Shown here one piece after another: positions 42,282 through 51,874 of a stretch of DNA of 64,000 nt. Source of the DNA: Arenibacter amylolyticus (GTDB lineage Bacteria > Bacteroidota > Bacteroidia > Flavobacteriales > Flavobacteriaceae); NCBI RefSeq assembly GCF_002150785.1, contig NZ_MTAZ01000005.1:62001-126000 (forward strand), given 5' to 3'. The translations under genes and the position numbers were made by a program. Position 1 is the stretch's first letter, and each line of letters begins with the position of its first letter. Below the pieces are notes generated by a model. That model was not told where the DNA came from, ran no database searches, and saw nothing but the letters and a program-made list of their open reading frames with translations.

Positions 42282-45200
42282 ATGAACATGCGTCTAAATT
42301 ATATTAAACCGATAGTTAAACAAATGGGGGGGCTGCTGCTGCTGTTGTGTACAGCCTTGCTAACCGCACAGTCCGGACAACATACCGTATCGGGAACTGT
42401 TACCTCTTTGGATGACGGAATGCCCTTGCCAGGGGTAACCATATTAGTGAAAGGGACTACCCAAGGGGAAACCACCAATTTTGATGGCAACTACCAAATT
42501 AATTTGGCCAATGCAAATGGCACCTTGGTTTTTTCCTACCTTGGTTTTCAAACCACCGAGGTTGCGGTAAATGGAAGGACTACCATCAATGTTCCATTGG
42601 CAACCAGTACGGAGGCCTTGGATGAGGTGGTGGTAACGGCCCTAGGGATAAAAAGATCTGAAAAATCCTTGGGATATTCCGTAGAAAATGTAGCAGGAGA
42701 AGAACTAACCCGTGTGGCCCAAGAGAATGTTTTAAACTCCTTATCTGGAAAAGTGGCCGGGGTAACGTTAAATGCTACAGGGGGTACCGGATCCTCTGTG
42801 AGTATGGTAATCCGGGGAGCTATTTCCTTAAGCTCGGACAATCAGCCGCTCTTTGTGATAGATGGGGTGCCCATAGCCAACTCGGTTAATAATGTAGGTG
42901 GTTTTGGGAGCGATAACCGGGTAGATTACGGAAATGCCATTTCGGATTTAGACCCAGAGAGTATAGAGGATGTAAGTATCCTAAAAGGTCCCAGTGCAGC
43001 TGCGCTGTACGGTTCTAGAGCAGGGAACGGCGTGGTTTTGATTACTACCAAGAAGGCACGGGATATGGAAAAGATGAAGGTTTCCTTTACCTCCAGTACC
43101 GTTTTTGATGTTCCTTATAGGTATTTAAAACAGCAAACGCGATTTGCATCGGGGTATTTTTCCTTCTCGCCAGAATCTCAGGGAGGAAGCTATATAATGC
43201 CCGAAATCTCCCTGTCTGGAGGAAATTCTGGCCCGGAATTGGACAAGGGGTATTTTGCCATCCAATGGGATTCTCCCACAGATGCCAATGGAGTGCGTAT
43301 TCCAACTCCCTTAAGATCCTATCCCAACAACGTAAAGAATTTTGTGCAGACAGGTATTACTACCTCTAACAGCCTTACGGTAACCAATAGCTCCGAGGTT
43401 ATTAATTATAGATTGGGGGTTACCAATATGGAGAATACAGGACTTATTCCCAATTCGGACGTCAACAGAAACAGCTTTTCCCTTTCTGCATCTTCCAATT
43501 TAAACAATAAGCTCCTTATAAGTACCAATGTAAATGTGGTGCATAGCTTTTCAGATAATAGGCCAGCCTCCAACAGAGGGGCCAATCCCTTACAATGGGC
43601 GTATAATATGCCGGCCAATCTAGATTTAATGAGCCTAAAGGATTATGACCTGCCAGGTACGGATGTGCTGAGTATTTCTGAGGACTACAACAACCCTTAT
43701 TTTTTGGCACATGAGGTAAACAATAGCAATTCCCGGTATCGGATTTTTGGGAATATGGCGCTAGACTGGCAAATAAGTCCAGAGTTCAATATCAGGACAA
43801 GTTATAACCTCAATAGCTTTAATCAAACCCAGGAAACTAAAATGTCGCCTGGTTATAGTAGGGAATCCAACAATGGAACCTATGGTATTGCCAAATCGGA
43901 CGGGGTAGAGACCAATGTGGATTTGCTGGCTACCTACGCCAAGGATTTTGATGCTTTTGATATTCGTATTTCCGGAGGTGGAAATCTAATGTACCAAAAA
44001 AGCAGCGGCATTAGCAATTCGGCCGCATCTAGAGTAGGACTTATAGTACCCGATCTGTTTACGGTAAAAAATATTGCCCCTTCTGCTTTGGTCTATTCCA
44101 GTTTTTTAAGTGAGCGTGGCATCAATAGTGTATACGGACTGGCAAATATAGGCTATGAAGATATGTTATACTTAGATGTAACCGCAAGAAACGATTGGTC
44201 TAGTACCCTGCCGGTGAATAATAGGTCTTATTTTTACCCATCCGCATCCCTGAGTTTTTTATTAAGTGAATTGATCGAAATTCCCAAGGTAGATCTTCTT
44301 AAGTTAAGAGGAGGCTGGGCTAGGGTTGGTAACGATACCAGTCCGTACCAATTGGGCGCCTATTATAACAACGCAGGACAGTGGGACAATGCGGTTTTGT
44401 ACAGCGCCTCTGGCGGACTAAGTACGCCTAGCTTAGAGCCAGAGGAGGCTACCTCCAAGGAATTTGGAGTAGACCTCTCCCTATTTGATAATAGAGTGCG
44501 ATTTAATGGTACGTATTACACGGTGGAAAATAAAAACCAAATTGTACCCAGTGTTCCCATTCCGGGTTCCTCGGGTTATAGCAGTGTTAGTATAAATGCT
44601 GGGGTGCTAGAAAGTAAGGGGTACGAACTCTCCTTGGGTATTACTCCAATAAAGACAGCAAATATCAACTGGGATGTTAACCTAAACTTTACTACGAATG
44701 AGTCTAAAATTATAGCGCTAGCAGAGGGGATAGATTATATCGAATTCTGGAGTGATAACAAAAGTGTATCTAGGGGGTATGTAGCCAATCCCGCCACTGG
44801 GGAAGATGGTTTGGTAGGTAATTTATATTCCCCAAAGATTAAAAGGGTTACCGATCCCAATTCTCCCTATTTAGGATATCCCATGCTGGGAACAGGGGAA
44901 GATGCAGAATGGTTGCCAGAAGAAGAGCGGGTAAAAGTGGGGAATTATAATCCCGATTTTATAATGGGCTTGCAAAGTAGTTTTTCCTTTAAAAACTTTA
45001 GCTTAAACCTGACGGTAGATTGGCGTTCTGGAGGCCAATATATGTCCCAGACCTCTAGATATATGACCGAGGATGGCTATAGTCAGCAATTATTGGATAA
45101 TTTAATTAATCCAGGAATTTCTTCCACTGGGCAAGAATTAAAGGATTGGGTGTTAGACAATGCCGATCTACTGATCTTCGGAGAGAATTTTATTTCTATT

Positions 45201-45683
45201 GGAGGTCCTCCCGGAGAGGGCGGATTCCCAGAGGCTTTAGGAGGTAGTGTCGTATACGATGGAGTCTTTAATGCCGGGGTGGTAGGTTACCACGATGAGA
45301 ATGGCAATTTTATCTTAGAACGTGAGAACCTCGGATTGGAAGGTACCAGTTTCATCCCCTTTTCCGTAGCCAATGCATGGGATTTTGGAACCCCACATAT
45401 GTTCGATGCAGATTTTATCAAACTAAGGGAAATTTCCCTAGGCTATGATCTGCCCAAAAGATTTTTGGACAAGACAGGACTATATGCTGTGAATATCTCC
45501 CTGTATAGTAGAAACATCATGTTATGGACCAAGGATTCCGCCTTTGGTATAGATCCAGAAAGAGCGTATCAGGCAGAATCCGGGAAAGATAAAAGAGGAA
45601 CTCAATTTAAGCAAGGGATAGAACGCTATAACGTAGACCCTTGGGTAATCCCTGTTGGATTTAAGGTCGGTTTCACATTCTAA
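42282..45683 (+). CDS. SusC/RagA-family TonB-dependent outer-membrane transporter
   Basis: An 1133-residue outer-membrane receptor. After the signal (ending ALLTAQ) comes a carboxypeptidase-regulatory-like domain (HTVSGTVTSLDDGMPLPGVTILVKG). The plug has NVLNSLSGKVAGV, the SusC signature PLFVIDGVPI and GPSAAALYGSRAGNGVVLITTKK. A 22-strand barrel follows, ending with the aromatic VGFKVGFTF. With the SusD partner it imports large glycan fragments by a TonB-driven lid mechanism. The length and pairing with the next gene are typical. The substrate is not readable from the sequence. Confidence 0.97.
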   Translation: MNMRLNYIKPIVKQMGGLLLLLCTALLTAQSGQHTVSGTVTSLDDGMPLPGVTILVKGTTQGETTNFDGNYQINLANANGTLVFSYLGFQTTEVAVNGRTTINVPLATSTEALDEVVVTALGIKRSEKSLGYSVENVAGEELTRVAQENVLNSLSGKVAGVTLNATGGTGSSVSMVIRGAISLSSDNQPLFVIDGVPIANSVNNVGGFGSDNRVDYGNAISDLDPESIEDVSILKGPSAAALYGSRAGNGVVLITTKKARDMEKMKVSFTSSTVFDVPYRYLKQQTRFASGYFSFSPESQGGSYIMPEISLSGGNSGPELDKGYFAIQWDSPTDANGVRIPTPLRSYPNNVKNFVQTGITTSNSLTVTNSSEVINYRLGVTNMENTGLIPNSDVNRNSFSLSASSNLNNKLLISTNVNVVHSFSDNRPASNRGANPLQWAYNMPANLDLMSLKDYDLPGTDVLSISEDYNNPYFLAHEVNNSNSRYRIFGNMALDWQISPEFNIRTSYNLNSFNQTQETKMSPGYSRESNNGTYGIAKSDGVETNVDLLATYAKDFDAFDIRISGGGNLMYQKSSGISNSAASRVGLIVPDLFTVKNIAPSALVYSSFLSERGINSVYGLANIGYEDMLYLDVTARNDWSSTLPVNNRSYFYPSASLSFLLSELIEIPKVDLLKLRGGWARVGNDTSPYQLGAYYNNAGQWDNAVLYSASGGLSTPSLEPEEATSKEFGVDLSLFDNRVRFNGTYYTVENKNQIVPSVPIPGSSGYSSVSINAGVLESKGYELSLGITPIKTANINWDVNLNFTTNESKIIALAEGIDYIEFWSDNKSVSRGYVANPATGEDGLVGNLYSPKIKRVTDPNSPYLGYPMLGTGEDAEWLPEEERVKVGNYNPDFIMGLQSSFSFKNFSLNLTVDWRSGGQYMSQTSRYMTEDGYSQQLLDNLINPGISSTGQELKDWVLDNADLLIFGENFISIGGPPGEGGFPEALGGSVVYDGVFNAGVVGYHDENGNFILERENLGLEGTSFIPFSVANAWDFGTPHMFDADFIKLREISLGYDLPKRFLDKTGLYAVNISLYSRNIMLWTKDSAFGIDPERAYQAESGKDKRGTQFKQGIERYNVDPWVIPVGFKVGFTF

Positions 45684-45694
45684 TCAATAAAACA

Positions 45695-47356
45695 ATGATC
45701 ACCATGTATCAGATAAAAAATAAAATAGTTGTATTGTTTATAGGGCTTGCCCTCTTGGTGTCCTGTCATGGATTGGAGGAGCTGAATGAGAATCCCAACC
45801 AGGCAAGTTCAGAGACCGTAGAGCCTAATTTATTGGTGCCTACCGTTATTTCCAGCGCCGCTAAAAATACCTTAAACCTTGGATTTGGCGATCTAGCAGG
45901 GGTAGTGCAACACACCCAAAAAGATGGATGGTCTGGTGGGCATAACGCCTATGACTGGGGGAATGATTCCCATAGTTGGAACGGATTTTATAGTGCCCTT
46001 ACCAATAATAAGACCTTAATCCAGAAGGCGGAAGATGAAAACTTGGAATTTCACCTAGGAGTGGGATTGGTAATGAGAGGCTATTTATTTGGAATGATAA
46101 CCGACCTGTGGGGAGATGCACCCTATTCCGAAGCTCTTAAAGGGGATCAAGGAAGTGAATATTTTAAATCGCCCTTCGATCCGCAAAAGGATATTTATGT
46201 CGGAATCTTGGCCGATCTGGCCAAGGCCAATACCTTACTATCCAAGAATCAGAGTGCCTATTTCGGAATTCAACCCGCCCAAGATATTCTTTATGCAGGC
46301 AATGTAGCTAAGTGGAGAAAATTCGCCAACTCCTTGGCACTTAGGTATTATATGCGACTCTCCGCAAAGGAGCCTGGCCTAGCAGAAGAAGGGATTAAGA
46401 GAATTACTTCCAATCCGCAGCAATACCCGCTGATAAAGACCGCTTCGGATGATGCCGCAATGGCATATGTAGGTAATACCGGTAACGACTCATGGCCCAC
46501 CAATACTAAGTTTGATTCTGATACCCAAGGGGCTTATTTTAGGATAAAAATGGCGGAAACCTTAGTGGAAGTTTTAAAATCCTTGGATGACCCAAGACTA
46601 GGGGTCTGGGCCAATAAAGTAGGAATACCTCTTGTATTGGATGAAGGAGCCCCAGACGGTACGGATTATATGTTGGATGGGGAACGACATGTTTCCCAAG
46701 ACATTGTAGATGCTTACGAGGAAGTGGTTGGGGTACCCGTAAATTATGCCAAAGACTATATAGGATTACCAACGGCTATGACCTTGGGACCGGCCTTTAA
46801 TTTAAAAGAAGAGTTTAAACAGGGATCCTATAATCCCCATGTGTCCCAACTAAATGATATTTATAAAGAAGCCAGTGGCCCACTTTTAAAGGCGCGGATG
46901 CTTTCGGCTGCCGAAGTAAATTTTATTTTGGCCGAAGCAGCCCTAAAAGGGTGGATTTCTGGGAGTGCGCAGCATTATTATGAGGAAGGGATTAAGCAAT
47001 CTTTTGAAACCTGGGGGGTATCCTCGGAATACTCAGATTATATTTCGGGGGCGCCTTTTAATGGCCTGGAGGATATAATAGAGCAGAAGTGGATTGCCAG
47101 CTGGACTGCTGCCGCAGAAGCCTGGTTCGATTATAGGAGGACTGGTTTACCCAAGCTGCAGACGGGGGAAGCTTCCAAGCGCGCTGCGCTTCCATTACGG
47201 TTTTATTATCACATAAACGAGACGGATACCAATGCAGAGAATGCAGATGCTGCAATCGGTAGGTTAGAGGCCACCCAGTTTAAGGGAGAAGATACCAGTA
47301 ATAATAGTGCCTGGTCTAAAATTTGGCTCCTGCAAGGAACTGGAAAACCATATTGA
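45695..47356 (+). CDS. SusD/RagB-like nutrient-binding outer-membrane lipoprotein
   Basis: A 553-residue SusD homologue of the SusD-like_2 type (PF12771). The lipoprotein signal ends ALLVSC (Cys24); an ATG at 45704 would shorten it by three residues. The mature N-terminus HGLEELNENPNQ and the block VVQHTQKDGWSGGHNAYDWGND are typical, as is AEVNFILAEAALKG with the tetratricopeptide-like helices. It covers the SusC pore and captures substrate at the surface. The start is 11 bp after the SusC stop. A hairpin terminator or attenuator follows. Confidence 0.95.
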   Translation: MITMYQIKNKIVVLFIGLALLVSCHGLEELNENPNQASSETVEPNLLVPTVISSAAKNTLNLGFGDLAGVVQHTQKDGWSGGHNAYDWGNDSHSWNGFYSALTNNKTLIQKAEDENLEFHLGVGLVMRGYLFGMITDLWGDAPYSEALKGDQGSEYFKSPFDPQKDIYVGILADLAKANTLLSKNQSAYFGIQPAQDILYAGNVAKWRKFANSLALRYYMRLSAKEPGLAEEGIKRITSNPQQYPLIKTASDDAAMAYVGNTGNDSWPTNTKFDSDTQGAYFRIKMAETLVEVLKSLDDPRLGVWANKVGIPLVLDEGAPDGTDYMLDGERHVSQDIVDAYEEVVGVPVNYAKDYIGLPTAMTLGPAFNLKEEFKQGSYNPHVSQLNDIYKEASGPLLKARMLSAAEVNFILAEAALKGWISGSAQHYYEEGIKQSFETWGVSSEYSDYISGAPFNGLEDIIEQKWIASWTAAAEAWFDYRRTGLPKLQTGEASKRAALPLRFYYHINETDTNAENADAAIGRLEATQFKGEDTSNNSAWSKIWLLQGTGKPY

Positions 47357-47386
47357 TCAAAGTGTTTGTTAAACATAATAGGGGAG

Positions 47387-47430
47387 GTCTAAGAAGACGA
47401 TTGGTTCTTTTTAGACGTTCTCTTTTTTAA
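47387..47430 (+). terminator. Terminator/attenuator after the SusD gene
   Basis: GTCTAAGAAG (47387-47396) pairs with CTTTTTAGAC (47407-47416) with one G-U pair. A run of six T follows within 15 bp. It would lower expression of the downstream enzymes relative to SusCD. Confidence 0.65.
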
Positions 47431-47468
47431 TGTATGGATCGCAGTAAGGTCCTCAATATCAAATTTTC

Positions 47469-48686
47469 ATGAAGAAATTGAATGAAGCTTTCCAAAATAC
47501 ACCCCGAGCAATCCTAAGTCTTTTATGCTGCCTTGTAGTTCCATTTTTCATTTTTGGCCAAAAGCAAAAATTACAGGAAAAATTTATCTTCCCATTCCAA
47601 AGTCAGCATGTACACGCCAGTTCCATAGTAGCACTTCCCAATGGGGATTTGTTGTCTTGCTGGTTTCAAGGTTCCGGGGAACGCAAGGCCAATGATGTAC
47701 AAATCATGGGCTCCCGTTTACAAAAAGGACACGCAGCATGGAGCGCGCCTTTTGTTATGGCAGATACTCCTGGTCAGCCCGATTGTAATCCCGTGCTTTT
47801 TGTGGATGGGGATGGCAAGCTATTCTTGTTCTGGATCGTCGTGCAGGCCAATAGATGGGAACGTTCTATCTTAAAATATAAAACCGCTGTCGACTACCTG
47901 AAATCGGGAGCCCCAAATTGGGATTGGCAGGAGGTTATCCTGTTAAAACCCGATGAGAAATTTGAAAATACCATAGAAACGCAATTTAAGGCCATGCCTC
48001 CCCGAGGCCTCACTTGGGCAGAATACGCGCCCAATTATGAAACTATGATCTTGGAGGCCGCCAAGGATAAAACCAAAAAGGAGACGGGATGGATGACTCG
48101 GATACATCCCACCGTATTGCCATCAGGGAGAATTTTGCTCCCTCTCTATTCGGACGGTTACAACTTATCCTTGATTGCGATATCGGATGACCAAGGAACC
48201 ACATGGCAACCTAGTCTGCCCATTGTGGGCTATGGCAATATTCAGCCAAGTATTGTGCGAAAAAAAGATGGTAGCCTTGTAGCGTATATGCGCGATAATG
48301 GGGATGCCCCCGGACGCATATTGGAAAGTACCTCTAAGGATGATGGCTATACGTGGACCCCTGCCTCTAAATCCAATATTCCTAATCCCGGTACCAGTAT
48401 GGAAACCTTGGTCCTTGCTAATGGGAATTGGATAATGGTTTACAACGACCTAGAATCGGGGAGGTCTAGCCTAGCCGTAAGCCTATCGGAGGATGAAGGG
48501 AAAACTTGGAAGTGGACCCGAAATCTGGAGGTACATGAAAACGGATCCTTTTCCTATCCGTCTATGATTCAAACCAGGGACGGTTTTATCCATATTACCT
48601 ATTCCTATCATATAGCGGGAAATAAAACCATAAAACATGTGGCGTTTCCATCAGAATGGGTAAAGGGAAAAACGGAGGGGAAATAA
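47469..48686 (+). CDS. Sialidase-fold (BNR repeat) secreted protein
   Basis: A 405-residue exported protein (signal MKKLNEAFQNTPRAILSLLCCLVVPFFIFG, cleaved near Q) of the same BNR_2 family as the lipoprotein at 35947. Shared blocks are HASSIVALPNGDLLSCWFQG, DCNPVLF and SYPSMIQTRDGFIHITYSY. Asp-box-type motifs are SDDQGTTW, SKDDGYTW and SEDEGKTW. It has no lipobox, so it is soluble in the periplasm or secreted. A GH33 FRIP motif was not found. It lies 112 bp after the SusD gene, past a hairpin. Confidence 0.85.
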   Translation: MKKLNEAFQNTPRAILSLLCCLVVPFFIFGQKQKLQEKFIFPFQSQHVHASSIVALPNGDLLSCWFQGSGERKANDVQIMGSRLQKGHAAWSAPFVMADTPGQPDCNPVLFVDGDGKLFLFWIVVQANRWERSILKYKTAVDYLKSGAPNWDWQEVILLKPDEKFENTIETQFKAMPPRGLTWAEYAPNYETMILEAAKDKTKKETGWMTRIHPTVLPSGRILLPLYSDGYNLSLIAISDDQGTTWQPSLPIVGYGNIQPSIVRKKDGSLVAYMRDNGDAPGRILESTSKDDGYTWTPASKSNIPNPGTSMETLVLANGNWIMVYNDLESGRSSLAVSLSEDEGKTWKWTRNLEVHENGSFSYPSMIQTRDGFIHITYSYHIAGNKTIKHVAFPSEWVKGKTEGK

Positions 48687-48743
48687 GGGAAGTGGAAATT
48701 AGTTTAAAAATAGCATAAGAGTAACCATCAAAAAGTTTAGATC

Positions 48744-49877
48744 ATGAAGAAAATTTGTTTTTTATCCTGTTTGTTTATCACTGTCATTGGGTTGGCACAG
48801 GAGAACCGAAAAATAGCCTTCGGCCCCTATATTCAGCAAATGGGAACCAAAGATGCCACTATCTGTTGGTCTACCAAGGTAAGCGAACCCACCATAACCG
48901 ATCCAGAGGGAAATGTAAAAACCATAACAGAATATAAACACCATAAGATCCATTTGGGCCGATTAAAGCCCAATACGGAATATAGCTATGATGTGCTAAA
49001 CGATGGAACGGACGAGGGCAAAGGCACCCTAACAACCTATCCAGACGAGATGGTTCCCTTTAATTTTGCAGTCACCGGAGATTCTAGAAGTAGGCACGAT
49101 GTTCATGCCAAGGTGGTGGCCAAAATAATGGAAACCAATCCGAGGTTCATAGTGAATTCTGGGGATCTGGTATCCAACGGGCGATCTATTGAAGATTGGG
49201 AAGCCTTTTTTGAGGTAAGTAAGGAGTTAATGAGGAATACCCCCTATTACCCAGTGCTGGGAAATCACGAGAAAGACTCCCCCTACTACTACGATCTTTT
49301 TGATCTTCCCAATAATGAGAAGTATTACTACTTTACCGTAGGGGATGCCTTGATGATAGTTTTGGACAGTGAGGGCAAGGAAATTTCCCAACCTACATTC
49401 GTTTCCGATGAACACAGTGAAGCCTTTTGGAAAGAAGCATTCTCCGATTATTTTGTGGAGCAAAAGAAGTGGTTAGAGAAAGTGCTAGACCTCAATAGGG
49501 AAGCGGGATTTGTATTTATATTTCAACACAAACCCCTTTTTAGCGTTATGAAAAATAGGAAGGCCGAAGCCGAGAAGACTCGAGAATTCTGGGGAGATAT
49601 TTTCGAGAGACACAAGGTGCAGGTCTTCTTTAACGGACATGATCACCACTATCACCGAGCGTTTAAAAACGGGGTGCATTACATTACTTCTGCAGGAGCA
49701 GGAGCGCCATTGTACGACGTGGATTTTGAACTTCCAGAAACCGAGAAATTTAGTAAGGTAGAACACTTTGTAAATGTGCAGGTTCAAAAGGATAAAGCCG
49801 TGCTTTTGGTGACAGATATAGACGGGAACGAAATAGAGACCGTAGAAGTGAAGAGACGGATGGTGATGGAACCATAG
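48744..49877 (+). CDS. Exported metallophosphoesterase (purple acid phosphatase-like)
   Basis: A 377-residue secreted protein (signal MKKICFLSCLFITVIGLA). A fibronectin-like N-terminal domain (YKHHKIHLGRLKPNTEYSY) precedes the calcineurin-like phosphoesterase domain. The metal motifs are in order: TGDSRS, NSGDLVSNG, PVLGNHEKD, FIFQHKPLF and FFNGHDHHYHR. This is the layout of purple acid phosphatases. It should release phosphate from a sugar phosphate or phosphodiester in the periplasm, which suggests a phosphorylated substrate for the locus. Confidence 0.93.
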   Translation: MKKICFLSCLFITVIGLAQENRKIAFGPYIQQMGTKDATICWSTKVSEPTITDPEGNVKTITEYKHHKIHLGRLKPNTEYSYDVLNDGTDEGKGTLTTYPDEMVPFNFAVTGDSRSRHDVHAKVVAKIMETNPRFIVNSGDLVSNGRSIEDWEAFFEVSKELMRNTPYYPVLGNHEKDSPYYYDLFDLPNNEKYYYFTVGDALMIVLDSEGKEISQPTFVSDEHSEAFWKEAFSDYFVEQKKWLEKVLDLNREAGFVFIFQHKPLFSVMKNRKAEAEKTREFWGDIFERHKVQVFFNGHDHHYHRAFKNGVHYITSAGAGAPLYDVDFELPETEKFSKVEHFVNVQVQKDKAVLLVTDIDGNEIETVEVKRRMVMEP

Positions 49878-49921
49878 ATAGTGCTATACCAAAACTAAAA
49901 ACGCAATATAAATTAGCTAAT

Positions 49922-51193
49922 ATGAAATCATCTACCTGGAGGATCCCGATGCTTATTGTAGCCATGGCCTTGGCAACCGCTTGGGCTATTCGCGGACAGT
50001 TTGGGCACGAACAGGGGGCCGCATGGGCCGGGGCTATAGGAGGTATTGCTTTGGTCTTGGTCTCCCAACGCCAGGATTGGTACCGGAAAATGATGGTGGT
50101 TGCCCTGGCCTCTGCCGTTGGCTGGGGCGTAGGCGGGATGATCAGCTATGGGATGATAGTAGGCTATGGAAAAGCGGACAATTTTATCAATGCCTTTTAT
50201 GGCCTAGGGATGTTGTTCCTGATAGGAGGCCTCTTTGGGCTACTTGGGGGTGGCTTGGTAGGACTTAGTTTAGATTCCACTCGGGAAAATAGGGTGAAAT
50301 GGGGCGCCTTAATGGCAGAGATGGCAGCAGGCGGACTCATAGGGTATTATTTATTGATTGTACAGATAGGAATAAGAATGACCCCTCCAAGGTCCGAGGC
50401 ATGGGCGGTTTGTCTTGGAGCTGGCTTAGCCATGTTATGGCATATGGCTAGGGAAAAAAGAAATTCGCCCATCAGGGTGGCATGCTTCTCCATGTTAGGA
50501 GGGGGTATAGGTTTCGGATTCGGTAATTTTCTGCAGATCCTAGGGATATCCGCAGCGCTATCCTTTAATATGTGGAATGTGATGGAATATAGCATCGGAT
50601 TTTTTGGAGGTCTAGGAATGGCCTATGGGGTCTTTAGCTCTCCTTGGCCTAAAGATATACCAGGGCCAAAGAAGTGGGAGAACTGGAGTTCATTTGGAAT
50701 ACTTGCCCTTTTTCTACCATTGATTGTTTATAGGGAGTCCCTTAGTTATCACCACCTAACTAGGCGATTACGGGATTTGCCAAATGTAGAGGAGCTGGCA
50801 ACTACTAGTACCTGGGTGGCTGCACTGGTGCTTCTTTTAATGATATTTTTATTGGGTAGGCAATTAATAAAGGAGCTGATAGGCCATAAACAGGTATTCC
50901 GGACGTTTTTTATTTTACTGATTCCGTATGCGGGAGTTAGCTTTTTGGTAAAAGGGCTTTTAGGAGGGGTGGTAGAAGTCACTCACTACTTATACCTCCT
51001 TAATATTTTGATGCTGTTTCTACTACTAGGCCTTAAGCAACCATCTATTCAATTTGGAAAACTAAAAGTTATGCCAATGGATAGGTGGATTTACTATTTG
51101 CTGGGAGGTTTAAGTTTTATGGCGCTTTTGGCATTTATAGCTATTCATGTACATGGTGATTTGGGAGGACATAATAGATTTCCATTAAACTAA
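49922..51193 (+). CDS. Multi-pass membrane protein of unknown function
   Basis: A 423-residue protein with about ten to eleven predicted helices. The N-terminal part is rich in glycine (GAAWAGAIGG, GWGVGGMISYGM, FLIGGLFGLLGGGLVGL), giving a tightly packed bundle. Charged or aromatic positions inside helices (AIRGQFGHEQG, MWHMAREKR) could bind a ligand or cofactor. I recognise no transporter family. The locus context and the neighbouring gene suggest a paired inner-membrane complex, as inference. It lies 44 bp after the phosphatase gene. Confidence 0.8.
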   Translation: MKSSTWRIPMLIVAMALATAWAIRGQFGHEQGAAWAGAIGGIALVLVSQRQDWYRKMMVVALASAVGWGVGGMISYGMIVGYGKADNFINAFYGLGMLFLIGGLFGLLGGGLVGLSLDSTRENRVKWGALMAEMAAGGLIGYYLLIVQIGIRMTPPRSEAWAVCLGAGLAMLWHMAREKRNSPIRVACFSMLGGGIGFGFGNFLQILGISAALSFNMWNVMEYSIGFFGGLGMAYGVFSSPWPKDIPGPKKWENWSSFGILALFLPLIVYRESLSYHHLTRRLRDLPNVEELATTSTWVAALVLLLMIFLLGRQLIKELIGHKQVFRTFFILLIPYAGVSFLVKGLLGGVVEVTHYLYLLNILMLFLLLGLKQPSIQFGKLKVMPMDRWIYYLLGGLSFMALLAFIAIHVHGDLGGHNRFPLN

Positions 51194-51197
51194 GGAT

Positions 51198-51836
51198 ATG
51201 ACGACTACAAAGGAAAGTAATGGCTTTTATTTTATGATTCTTGTGGTGTTTATTGCCATTGGATATGCCGTTCTAAGATATCACCTATTGGGGGAGGTTC
51301 CCTGGAAAGATTTTCCAATTTTTATTTTGAACAAAGGTGTATCGCTGGCTGGGATAACCCTTTTGTCATTATGTGTTTCCCTTGGCCCCTTATCTCGCAT
51401 GGGAATCTCCATATTAGCTACAAGATCTGCCAAGAAACTGATGGGCATTTCAGGGCTACTCCTGACCATTGCGCATGTTTTGCTGAGTATGGTAATTTTA
51501 AATCCGCGCTATTTTGAGCTGTTTTTTGTGGAGGATGGAAGCTTATCGGCACGGGGATCCCTTAGTTTGATGGCTGGGGTGGTTAGCTTAATAATGCTGG
51601 GGGTATACCATCAATGTTTTAAAAATGGGGTGGTGGGAAAGGAAAAATTGGTTAAGTTTTTAACCTCCAATAAATTTCTTCTAGGACTACTACTGCTGTT
51701 TGGGGCTCATCTTTTTTTTGTGGGCTATCACAATTGGTTGGTTCCCGCCAATTGGATAGGCGGACTACCACCCATTACGTTGGTTTCCTTTGTAATGGTG
51801 TTTTTGGCCATGGGAATTAGTCTTCTTGGGCGCTGA
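51198..51836 (+). CDS. Membrane protein, possibly ferric-reductase-like (YedZ/MsrQ-type)
   Basis: A 212-residue protein with about five to six helices. A His in LLTIAHVLLSMVIL and another in LLFGAHLFFVGYHNW are placed as in b-type heme-binding helices of the ferric-reductase-like transmembrane domain. The match is only by pattern. If right, it passes electrons across the membrane, perhaps to its neighbour. The ATG is 4 bp after the previous stop, so the two are translationally linked. It ends the plus-strand arm before araC. Confidence 0.6.
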   Translation: MTTTKESNGFYFMILVVFIAIGYAVLRYHLLGEVPWKDFPIFILNKGVSLAGITLLSLCVSLGPLSRMGISILATRSAKKLMGISGLLLTIAHVLLSMVILNPRYFELFFVEDGSLSARGSLSLMAGVVSLIMLGVYHQCFKNGVVGKEKLVKFLTSNKFLLGLLLLFGAHLFFVGYHNWLVPANWIGGLPPITLVSFVMVFLAMGISLLGR

Positions 51837-51874
51837 AAATTCTACGCCGCTAGAGAAAACTAAAAGTTAGGATA

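Noticed and set aside
35947-48686. Calling the two BNR proteins GH33 sialidases
   Set aside because: Asp boxes alone mark the fold. The FRIP motif and a convincing catalytic set were not seen.
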